Part shown: positions 7,934 to 13,944 of the stretch, piece after piece
How positions within the stretch are numbered: position 1 is the first letter of the stretch
Layout: each line of letters begins with the position of its first letter
DNA from: SIG714 sp045629725
Lineage (GTDB): Bacteria; Bacillota; Clostridia; Oscillospirales; CAG-272
Direction: 5' to 3'
Assembly (NCBI GenBank): GCA_045629725.1
Contig: JAZQRT010000061.1
Span: 1 to 21,013 of the forward strand
Length of the DNA stretch: 21,013 bases
Notes under the pieces: model-generated
Databases searched by the model: none
What the model was told of the DNA's origin: nothing
What the model saw: only the letters and a program-made list of their open reading frames with translations
Translations under genes and position numbers: made by a program

Positions 7934-7963
7934 AAAAGAAAATGTGTGCCTCAGCACACATTT
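7934..7963 (-). terminator. Intrinsic terminator of the substrate-binding protein gene
   Basis: On the minus strand AAATGTGTGC (7963-7954) and GCACACATTT (7949-7940) form a perfect ten-base-pair stem with a four-base loop. TTCTTTT follows. It begins 14 bases after the stop codon of the lipoprotein gene. Confidence 0.85.
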
Positions 7964-7977
7964 CCTTTTTATTGTCA

Positions 7978-9825
7978 TTATTTGTTAGTATCTTCGGGAA
8001 CGTACTTAAAGTCCTTATCCTTAGCCTGTGTAAATACAGCCGCTCCGTACCAATTCACGGATACCTTCTTCACGTTGGAAGCTGTTGTATAAAGCGAGCT
8101 GAATGTGAACAGGGGCATTACGGGCATATCTTCCATAAGAAGCGCCTCTGCATCGTGGAGAAGCTGAGCCTTCTTTGCGGGATCTGTCTCTGCAAACGCA
8201 TCCTCGATAAGCTTATCGTAAGCCTCGGAGGAATATCCGGACTTATGGGTTACGTTGAAGTCGTCTACCTGCTGAGAAAGGTCAATAGCACCGCCGCAGA
8301 ATCCTGTTGCGTAAGGAGAAAGCGCTGAGAACGCATTGTTTGTAAGCTGTGTAAGATCAACTGCGATAACATCGAAGTCGCCTGTCTTATACGCTGTGAG
8401 GAACTTATCGTTGATAAGTCCGTCATATCCCTCAGCCTTGTTATCATATGTGTCGAACTTAAGCTTTTCAACACTTACGTTGAATCCAAGCTGCTTCCAT
8501 ACGCCTGCTGCATACTCTGCCGCTGCAACCGCAACCTCGTCCCAACGTCTTACTGTGATGGTGAATGAACCGCTTGTTACGCCTGCTTCCTTAAGAAGAG
8601 CCTTAGCTCCATCAATATCACCTGCGCCGATAAGATCTCCGCCATTGTCACGGAAGGTATCTGCCTTCTTGCCGTAGGAAACCTCGTATACGCCTTCGGG
8701 AACGATACCCTTGGCAGGTGTACCGATAACCGCTGCAGCCTTGAGGATCTCCTCACGGTCGATAGCCATGGAGAGCGCCTTTCTTACCTTAGCGTTTCCA
8801 AGGATCTTATGCTCTGTATTGAAAATGTATGTATGTGTGCTCTTTGTGCCAACCTCTGTGAAGTCGGAGTTAGAAGCGTACTGCTCCTTGTAAGCATTAC
8901 CAACGTTTCCGTAGATGGAAAGCTTACCCTCTGTGTAGAGGTAGTTTGCAAGCTCACCGAGTGAACCGAATGTCTTTGTCTTTGTCTTCTCTGTATCGTT
9001 TTCAATCTCAACGTACTTGTACTCTGTACCGATGTAGCAAACAACACGGTATGTGCTTACGTACTCGTATATTTCATCTTTTTCTGTATCTCTGAGGTAG
9101 TTACGGTTACGCTCGAAAACGATAGTTTCATCAGTATCAAATGTCTTGAGGTAGAAAGGACCATTGGAAACAACGATCGCAGCAGCACTTGACCAGTCTG
9201 TGATCTTGTCAACAACGTCTGTACGAAGAGGAACAAGACAGGGGCTGGCAAGGTTTGCGATGAACTCATCAAGGTTTACTTCTCTTTCAAATTCAACTCT
9301 GATTACGTCTGTACCGGAAGCGTACGCGCCGAGATCGTATATCTCAAGATCTCCTGCCTTTACGGCTCTTGCATTCTTTACGTCATAAAGAAGCGCGCCT
9401 GCCTCGGAATAGTTACCGGGGCTGAGCAAACGACGCCATGCGAAAACGAAGTCATCAGCCGTTACGGATACAGTATCCGACCAAGCTGTGTCCTTGATTG
9501 TGAACTCAGCGATATATTCGCCGGTCTCTGCGTCCTTCTTAACCCATTCATATGATTTGCAAAGCGCCTTTACGGGCTTGCCGTTTTCATCATACTTGAA
9601 AAGACCTTCGTAAACAAAGCTGAGAAACTGCGCTGCAGAATCATCAAGATAAGCATACATAGGGTCAAAGTTTGTGGGCACGTCTGCAAGTGATACATAG
9701 AAGGTAGGTCCTGTGTAGTTCTTGTCGATCTCCTTAAAGATATTACATCCGACAAGGGAAGGAACAACCATTGCAAGACACATTACAAGTGCAACGATTT
9801 TTGTTGTTGTGCGATTAAGTTTCAT
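7978..9825 (-). CDS. ABC transporter substrate-binding lipoprotein, family 5 (oligopeptide type)
   Basis: Extracellular solute-binding lipoprotein of the OppA/DppA type, 615 residues. The N terminus (MKLNRTTTKIVALVMCLAMV) is a signal peptide ending in the lipobox SLVGC, so the mature protein would be lipid-anchored on Cys27. Family hallmarks follow: FDPMYAYLDDSAAQFLSFVY, LCKSYEWVKKDAETGEYIAE, TADDFVFAWRRLLSP (the usual T-A-x-D-x-x-x-S/A-W/R-x-R motif), KVRKALSMAIDREEIL and, near the end, LMEDMPVMPLFTFSSLYTTA. The ligand is probably a peptide, but this cannot be read from sequence. AAGGGAG lies nine bases before the ATG. The gene has its own promoter (9895-9923) and terminator (7934-7963). No permease or ATPase genes are nearby, so it must work with a transporter encoded elsewhere. 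The codon choice is smooth and biased, consistent with high expression (inference). Confidence 0.93.
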   Translation of the reverse strand: MKLNRTTTKIVALVMCLAMVVPSLVGCNIFKEIDKNYTGPTFYVSLADVPTNFDPMYAYLDDSAAQFLSFVYEGLFKYDENGKPVKALCKSYEWVKKDAETGEYIAEFTIKDTAWSDTVSVTADDFVFAWRRLLSPGNYSEAGALLYDVKNARAVKAGDLEIYDLGAYASGTDVIRVEFEREVNLDEFIANLASPCLVPLRTDVVDKITDWSSAAAIVVSNGPFYLKTFDTDETIVFERNRNYLRDTEKDEIYEYVSTYRVVCYIGTEYKYVEIENDTEKTKTKTFGSLGELANYLYTEGKLSIYGNVGNAYKEQYASNSDFTEVGTKSTHTYIFNTEHKILGNAKVRKALSMAIDREEILKAAAVIGTPAKGIVPEGVYEVSYGKKADTFRDNGGDLIGAGDIDGAKALLKEAGVTSGSFTITVRRWDEVAVAAAEYAAGVWKQLGFNVSVEKLKFDTYDNKAEGYDGLINDKFLTAYKTGDFDVIAVDLTQLTNNAFSALSPYATGFCGGAIDLSQQVDDFNVTHKSGYSSEAYDKLIEDAFAETDPAKKAQLLHDAEALLMEDMPVMPLFTFSSLYTTASNVKKVSVNWYGAAVFTQAKDKDFKYVPEDTNK

Positions 9826-9894
9826 AAGACTGAACTCCCTTCATTTCACACGGTTTTGACCACCGATAGAAATACGATTTTAAATATCATACAT

Positions 9895-9923
9895 ATTATA
9901 GCATTATTTTTTCAGACTTTCAA
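9895..9923 (-). promoter_or_regulatory. Strong sigma-A promoter of the substrate-binding protein gene
   Basis: On the minus strand TTGAAA (9923-9918), a 17-base spacer and a perfect TATAAT (9900-9895) are present. The leader to the ATG at 9825 would be about 65 bases. Confidence 0.85.
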
Positions 9924-10057
9924 GGGTAAATTTGCGTCTATTTGAATATTTTAATTTTTCATTTTAATGCACAAATTTCAGCCCTGTTTTTTGTTGGTTT
10001 TTACCATAGATTTTGACTCCAATCGGGCTATCCGCCTCCCGACTTTTGCCAAATTCT

Positions 10058-10084
10058 GTATATTCTGCATGTTTGTGGATATAA
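10058..10084 (+). promoter_or_regulatory. Candidate forespore (sigma-F/G-like) promoter of gpr
   Basis: GTATA (10058-10062), a 15-base spacer and GATATAA (10078-10084) resemble the forespore pattern of a GnATA -35 and a CATnnTA -10, about 30 bases before the gpr start. The -10 match is partial (4 of 7). An alternative -35 reading, GCATG, lies nearby at 10067-10071. I propose it because gpr is a forespore gene in all studied spore formers and no sigma-A promoter is visible here. The rest of 9924-10115 shows only a weak five-base-pair hairpin near 10024-10042. Confidence 0.35.
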
Positions 10085-10115
10085 TTCTTAATATTATTTG
10101 ATCGGAGGCACCAAA

Positions 10116-11018
10116 ATGGACCAAGAAAAGTTTATAAGAAGCGATCTTGCCGAGGAATGTCGCGCAAGAGCTTTGGGGAAAACCGCCCCAATCACAGGCG
10201 TGGATTTTTCCGAGCAATCCCAAAACGATATCATCATTTCCCGTCTTTTCGTTCTTGACAAGGAAGGGGAACGCGCCATCGGCAAGCCCTGCGGCGGTTA
10301 TGTCACGCTTGGCTTCAAAAACGTCCTTTCAATGGACGAGGAGGAAAAAAGCGAGCTCACCCTTGCTCTGCGCAGCGCCTTTTGCAGCCTTGTAAAAAGC
10401 ACTCTTGAGCAAGCACCCCGAAAGGTACTTGTGATCGGCATCGGAAACAGGCATCTCACCTGTGATGCTCTGGGTCCCCTTACCGCAGAGGGACTGACCG
10501 TTACCCGAAGCATAGCTCTTTGCGATCCCGAGCTCTTCAAAAAGCTCCATCACCTCGAGACCTCCTGTCTGTTGCCCGGAATTTCCGAGCAAACGGGCAT
10601 TGAAAGCAGCGAGCTGATAAAAAGCGCCGTGTCAATGGCAAAGCCAGATCTTGTCGTTCTTATCGACGCTCTTGCCGCCGCATCGCCCGACAGACTTGTA
10701 AGGACCGTTCAGCTTTGCAACACGGGCATATCCCCCGGAAGCGGTGTCGGAAACCGAAAGGAGCGTCTTGACCGCGCCGCTCTGGGCGTTCCCGTTATTG
10801 CCGTCGGAGTGCCCACCGTTGTGGACTCCTCCACTCTGGTTTTTGACGCTCTTGAAAGATCGGGAATGACGCAGGACAATATCCCGCCGTCGCTCTTGGA
10901 GCTTCTTGAAAACGGAAAGCGTTTTTTCGTTTCCACGGGGGATTGCGATGCCTCGGTGAAAGAGCTTTCCCTTATTATCGCAGACGCGCTGAACGAGGCG
11001 TTCTCACTTCCCGCTTGA
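10116..11018 (+). CDS. gpr: Germination protease GPR (spore protease, family A25)
   Basis: Forespore protease that starts degrading the small acid-soluble spore proteins when a spore germinates. It is made as an inactive zymogen that trims its own N terminus. The N-terminal IRSDLAEE (residues 7-14) matches the usual self-processing site of the form RTDLAxE. The two catalytic aspartate motifs are visible: GNRHLTCDALGP (110-121, Asp117) and DLVVLIDALAAASPDR (178-193, Asp184). The conserved NTGISPGSGVGNRKERL follows (202-218). At 300 residues it is shorter than the Bacillus enzyme (about 370) but complete in its core. I start at the ATG at 10116 because GGAGG lies seven bases upstream; the ATG at 10098 has no such site. 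Its last 15 bases overlap the end of the convergent peptidase gene. Confidence 0.95.
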   Translation: MDQEKFIRSDLAEECRARALGKTAPITGVDFSEQSQNDIIISRLFVLDKEGERAIGKPCGGYVTLGFKNVLSMDEEEKSELTLALRSAFCSLVKSTLEQAPRKVLVIGIGNRHLTCDALGPLTAEGLTVTRSIALCDPELFKKLHHLETSCLLPGISEQTGIESSELIKSAVSMAKPDLVVLIDALAAASPDRLVRTVQLCNTGISPGSGVGNRKERLDRAALGVPVIAVGVPTVVDSSTLVFDALERSGMTQDNIPPSLLELLENGKRFFVSTGDCDASVKELSLIIADALNEAFSLPA

Positions 11019-11477
11019 GCTCGTTTTTTTGAGCCTTTTGCGCATTTTCACCGCAGCGTCCATCGCCCTCAGCTTCAAAGCAACCATGGGATTTACAGCC
11101 ACAATAAGCCTTGAATAAAAGCGATATCCTTTGTCAGTTACCTTAAAATTCTTGTTTTTTCTTGTAAATTCAACCAATTTACCGATCACCCATTCCTCGG
11201 GCACATATTCACATTCCGGACAGTTATCTCCTCTGATAACGAGTTTTTCGTCCATCCTCTCGCTTTTTACCACTCTGTGAAGCACAAGCTTACCCTTTGG
11301 GGTCCTGTAGAGCAGAACGTCATATTTTCCTGCATTCCCGCGATATTTCTCAATGACAACGCAATCCCGTCTGTTATACAGCATGGGATACATGCTGTAT
11401 CCGCTGGTAGAGCTTGCAATTATTCCGTCCTTTTCAAGCTGTTCTTCAACCCCAAGCTTACTTGTAATATCATTCAT
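11004..11477 (-). CDS. S24/S26-like serine peptidase (SipW/LexA-type fold), no membrane anchor seen
   Basis: A 157-residue protein with the core of a signal-peptidase/LexA-type serine protease. The nucleophile motif SGYSMYPML carries Ser28. DCVVIEKYRGNAGKYDVLLY (residues 38-57) follows, then LVLHRVV with His67 and a GDN box at 83-85. In bacterial type-I signal peptidases the base is a Lys; an HRV motif here is the arrangement of ER-type/SipW enzymes, so His67 is the likely base. There is no clear N-terminal membrane helix. The C-terminal tail (about 118-157) is basic and amphipathic (VAVNPMVALKLRAMDAAVKM). The substrate is unknown. It has its own sigma-A promoter at 11580-11608. It is inverted relative to the sporulation genes on both sides and overlaps the 3' end of gpr by 15 bases. 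Confidence 0.78.
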   Translation of the reverse strand: MNDITSKLGVEEQLEKDGIIASSTSGYSMYPMLYNRRDCVVIEKYRGNAGKYDVLLYRTPKGKLVLHRVVKSERMDEKLVIRGDNCPECEYVPEEWVIGKLVEFTRKNKNFKVTDKGYRFYSRLIVAVNPMVALKLRAMDAAVKMRKRLKKTSSSGK

Positions 11478-11520
11478 ATGAAATCACCGACCTTCAAAAG
11501 CGATCCGTTAAAGATACCTT

Positions 11521-11536
11521 GTGTCCCGAAGGACAT
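11521..11536 (-). promoter_or_regulatory. UUCG-tetraloop hairpin in the leader of the peptidase gene
   Basis: On the minus strand TGTCC, loop TTCG and GGACA form a five-base-pair stem capped by the very stable C(UUCG)G tetraloop (11535-11522), with a possible extra G-U pair. It lies in the predicted 5' leader between the promoter at 11580-11608 and the ATG at 11477. No T run follows, so it is unlikely to be a terminator; it might act as an mRNA stabiliser. Confidence 0.4.
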
Positions 11537-11579
11537 ATATACTGAAATCAAGCCAAATATATACAATAAATCTACAAAT

Positions 11580-11608
11580 ATAATAAACCAAAACTTAATA
11601 ATTGTCAA
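11580..11608 (-). promoter_or_regulatory. Sigma-A promoter of the S24/S26-like peptidase gene
   Basis: On the minus strand a perfect TTGACA (11608-11603), a 17-base spacer and TATTAT (11585-11580) are present. The leader to the ATG at 11477 would be about 95 bases. It points away from dpaA. Confidence 0.75.
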
Positions 11609-11662
11609 GATTTTTTTGCACTTTGACGAATTTTTTTACCTTCGTGCGCGCAGGTTTTATTG

Positions 11663-11690
11663 TCATAGGAGGAAGGATTTTCATAAGATA
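11663..11690 (+). promoter_or_regulatory. Candidate mother-cell (sigma-E/sigma-K) promoter of dpaAB
   Basis: CATAAGATA (11682-11690) fits the CATAnnnTA -10 box of the mother-cell sigma factors. TCATAGG (11663-11669) is a partial sigma-E-like -35 at a slightly short spacing of 12 bases. The site is about 50 bases before the dpaA ATG. In Bacillus, dpaAB (spoVF) is transcribed by sigma-K. A GGGAGA/TCTCCC hairpin lies in the leader around 11698-11718. The prediction is by eye and short. Confidence 0.4.
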
Positions 11691-11742
11691 TACCGAGGGA
11701 GATGATATTCCTCTCCCACCCTTAAGAAAGGAAAACCGATAT

Positions 11743-12543
11743 ATGAACGGTATCATTACTGCCTGTGCCTCGGGGGATAAACGGCTGGATTTTGCAGCCG
11801 AAATCATCAGTTCCGCCCTCGGAAAGGTAATTTTTCCTACCGAGGAGGCAAAAGAGCCCATTTGTGATGGAATTCTTCTGCCTATACCCACAAAACGCTA
11901 TCTCGCAGAAAAGCCCGAGGAATTTTCCATACTGCTTTCCCATCTTAAAAGAGGCGGGTATATTTTTTGCTCGGACGCATCCCTTTCCCCCTCGGAATTT
12001 GCCGATTATAAAATCACAAGCTACGCAACTGACGAGGATTTCATGGGCATCAACACCATCGCCACCTGCGAGGGCGCGCTTTCGATCATGATAGCCGAAA
12101 CAGAAAAAACTCTGCGCTGCTCAAGGGTACTGATAACGGGTTGGGGCAGACTTGCCAAATGCCTGTTTTTTATGCTTAAGAGGCTCAATGCCGACGTGGG
12201 CGTATGCGCAAGGAGCCGGCAGGCACGGGCTGAGGCATTGACGCTCGGATGTGACTGCGGTGATATTTGCGATATTCCGTATATGATAAAAAGCTCGGAT
12301 ATCATCGTAAACACCATTCCCGCCGAAATCCTGAAAAAAGAAGACGTCACCTGCTCACTTTCGGGCAAATTATTCCTTGAGCTTGCCTCTGCCCCCTACG
12401 GTTTTGACAGGGGCAGCCTTAGCGCGCTTGGCGCAAAATGCGTCTTAGCTCCTGCCCTTCCCTCAAAATTTGCTCCCGAGTCCTCGGGAAAGGCTCTTGG
12501 GCGAGCGGTATGCCGTCTTTACTCGGTAGATAATACAATATGA
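11743..12543 (+). CDS. dpaA: Dipicolinate synthase subunit A
   Basis: Subunit of the dipicolinic acid synthase, which oxidises dihydrodipicolinate from the lysine pathway to dipicolinic acid in the mother cell. The product fills the spore core as its calcium chelate and gives heat resistance. The N-terminal domain starts with the family motif ASGDKRLDFAAE. A Rossmann-type nucleotide-binding stretch follows at about 128-155, VLITGWGRLAKCLFFMLKRL. The C-terminal part contains SDIIVNTIPAEIL and LFLELASAPYGFD. The frame is open back to 11602, but the ATG at 11743 (266 aa) gives the correct family N terminus and has AAAGGA ten bases upstream. The extra 47 upstream residues match nothing. B. subtilis DpaA is about 297 residues. 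Its stop overlaps the dpaB start as ATGA, so the two are translationally coupled. Confidence 0.93.
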   Translation: MNGIITACASGDKRLDFAAEIISSALGKVIFPTEEAKEPICDGILLPIPTKRYLAEKPEEFSILLSHLKRGGYIFCSDASLSPSEFADYKITSYATDEDFMGINTIATCEGALSIMIAETEKTLRCSRVLITGWGRLAKCLFFMLKRLNADVGVCARSRQARAEALTLGCDCGDICDIPYMIKSSDIIVNTIPAEILKKEDVTCSLSGKLFLELASAPYGFDRGSLSALGAKCVLAPALPSKFAPESSGKALGRAVCRLYSVDNTI

Positions 12544-13100
12544 AAATATGCTGGGGAGTTACCTCCTCCTTTTGTACTTTACAAAAGATTTACCCCATCC
12601 TCGAAAAAATATCCGCCGAAAATGACGTTATCCCCCTTTGCTCCTTCAATTTTCAAAGCACGGATACGCGATTCGGCAAAAGCGCCGATCACTTAAGCAC
12701 CTTGGAAAAGCTCACCAAAAAGCCCGTAATATCCTCCCTGTGCGACGCGGAGCCCTTGGGTCCCATGCTCAAGCCGGATATTATGGTTATCGCCCCCTGC
12801 ACCGGAAACACCCTTGCAAAGCTTGCCTCGGGCATTTTTGACACACCCGTTACCCTTGGCGCAAAGGCGCATCTGAGAAACGGAAAGCCCCTTCTCATAG
12901 CTCTTGCCACAAACGACGGGCTTTCTCTCAATTTCAAAAATCTTGCAGAGCTTTATAGCAGAAAGAATATCTTTTTCGTTCCGCTTATTCAAGATGATCC
13001 CGCCTCCAAGCCCTCAAGCCTTGTATGTGATTTCTCACTAATTCCAAACGCCATTACAGCCGCCATGGAAAACCGTCAGCTCCTGCCCCTGTTTCGTTGA
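12540..13100 (+). CDS. dpaB: Dipicolinate synthase subunit B (flavoprotein)
   Basis: Second subunit of dipicolinate synthase, with a flavodoxin-like fold of the UbiX/Dfp flavoprotein family. The 186-residue protein carries the typical series KICWGVTSSFCTLQKIYPIL, DTRFGKSADH, AEPLGPMLKPDIMVIAPCTG, NTLAKLASGIFDTPVTLGAK and AHLRNGKPLLIALATNDGLS, then FFVPLIQDDPASKPSSLVCD near the C terminus. These match DpaB (SpoVFB) along the whole length. The first loop reads TSSFC where most members have TGSHC. The ATG overlaps the dpaA stop by four bases. Together with gpr upstream it makes a small sporulation cluster. It is followed at 13123-13152 by a long hairpin that may define the 3' end of the mRNA. 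Confidence 0.95.
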   Translation: MKICWGVTSSFCTLQKIYPILEKISAENDVIPLCSFNFQSTDTRFGKSADHLSTLEKLTKKPVISSLCDAEPLGPMLKPDIMVIAPCTGNTLAKLASGIFDTPVTLGAKAHLRNGKPLLIALATNDGLSLNFKNLAELYSRKNIFFVPLIQDDPASKPSSLVCDFSLIPNAITAAMENRQLLPLFR

Positions 13101-13122
13101 TTTTATAGAGGAAGCTTATTGT

Positions 13123-13152
13123 GGGAGGGTGCTTTTTGTTAAAGTCCCTCCC
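13123..13152 (+). terminator. Hairpin downstream of dpaB, possible terminator or 3' end
   Basis: GGGAGGG (13123-13129) pairs with CCCTCCC (13146-13152), and an inner CTTT/AAAG pairing closes a TTGTT loop. It starts 22 bases after the dpaB stop. The following sequence is GAAAAGAAATG, not a T run, so it is not a textbook intrinsic terminator. It may stabilise the 3' end or be part of the repeat that follows. Confidence 0.45.
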
Positions 13153-13171
13153 GAAAAGAAATGAGTTTGAA

Positions 13172-13287
13172 CGGACAGTCGGGACGCCTGCCCCTACAAA
13201 TTCGGTGCGAACATCGTAAACATTCAAAAGAGATCCCGCCTACGGCACCCCTTGGGGTTTGACTTCGCTCAGGATGACACACCGCTC
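13172..13287 (+). repeat. Dispersed intergenic repeat, copy B, with a second repeat module
   Basis: The first 42 bases (13172-13213, starting CGGACAGTCGGGACGCCTG) match copy A at 6140-6098 on the opposite strand at about 37 positions, including the GGTGCGAACA end. A second module follows at 13231-13287, with GATCCCGCCTACGGCACC and TTGACTTCGCTCAGGATGAC. I recognise the latter from memory as a sequence scattered between genes in many gut Clostridia. The gene-free stretch 13101-13432 holds this repeat, the hairpin after dpaB and the terminator of the cyclophilin gene; I see no coding sequence in it. Confidence 0.6.
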
Positions 13288-13353
13288 ACAAATAAAATCA
13301 ATAAAACCGCATCCGGAATTGGGATTTGTTCGTGCCTGCCGATTTTACTCTTT

Positions 13354-13390
13354 AATAAAAACGCGCCCCTGCCAAAAAATTAACAGGGGC
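13354..13390 (-). terminator. Intrinsic terminator of the cyclophilin gene
   Basis: On the minus strand GCCCCTG (13390-13384) pairs with CAGGGGC (13371-13365). GCG and a TTTTTATT tract follow. It begins about 43 bases after the cyclophilin stop codon. Confidence 0.75.
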
Positions 13391-13432
13391 ACGAATAAAT
13401 AAACCGTATCGTTAATTATCTTGCGCGAATTC

Positions 13433-13906
13433 TCACTCAACGATGGTCATTTTCTTGATTTTCTGTGTAAATCTGGGGCGGTCGCTGAAATCCGTGGGCA
13501 CTGCGGCGATCTCGTCAACGATCTCCATACCCGCAACCACCTTACCGAATGCGGCATACTGACCGTCAAGGAAGGTAGCATCTGCGTGGCAAATAAAGAA
13601 CTGGCTTGATGCGGAATTGGGATTCTGAGAACGCGCCATGGAAATTACGCCTCTTTTGTGAGAAAGATCGTTCTTTACACCGTTGAGCGCGAATTCGCCC
13701 TTGATATTTTCATCGGCGCCGCCAAAGCCTGTGCCAAGGGGATCTCCGCCCTGAATCATAAATCCTGCGATAACGCGGTGGAAGATAAGGCCGTCGTAAA
13801 AGCCCTTCTTGACAAGCTTCTCAAAATTTGCAACTGTAATGGGGGCAACCTCGGGATAAAGCTCAAGGTCAATGATGCCTCCGTGTTCCATTTCAATTCT
13901 AACCAT
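13433..13906 (-). CDS. Peptidyl-prolyl cis-trans isomerase, cyclophilin type
   Basis: A 157-residue single-domain cyclophilin that speeds up proline isomerisation in folding proteins. The active-site motif IFHRVIAGFMIQGGDP contains Arg44 and Gln52 (residues 41-56). NPNSASSQFFICHADATFLD (96-115) supplies the Phe of the pocket. QYAAFGKVVAGMEIVDEIAA follows at 116-135; bacterial members often have Phe rather than Trp in this segment, as here. There is no signal peptide or lipobox, so it is cytosolic. The ATG at 13906 has AAGGAG eleven bases upstream, a slightly long spacing. It lies 38 bases after polA. A lone TATAAT at 13938-13933 in the gap could be a weak internal promoter, but no -35 matches it. 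A good terminator follows. Confidence 0.95.
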   Translation of the reverse strand: MVRIEMEHGGIIDLELYPEVAPITVANFEKLVKKGFYDGLIFHRVIAGFMIQGGDPLGTGFGGADENIKGEFALNGVKNDLSHKRGVISMARSQNPNSASSQFFICHADATFLDGQYAAFGKVVAGMEIVDEIAAVPTDFSDRPRFTQKIKKMTIVE

Positions 13907-13944
13907 TTTTAAAAAATCTCCTTTTTTATATCATTATAATTAAA

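Noticed and set aside
11018..11040. Terminator at the gpr/peptidase junction (GCTC, seven Ts, GAGC)
   Set aside because: The stem is only four base pairs and the T run lies in the loop, so it does not make a proper intrinsic terminator on either strand.
13933..13938. TATAAT box in the gap between polA and the cyclophilin gene
   Set aside because: No -35 hexamer lies at 16-18 bases upstream, and the stretch is simply AT-rich, so I do not call a promoter.
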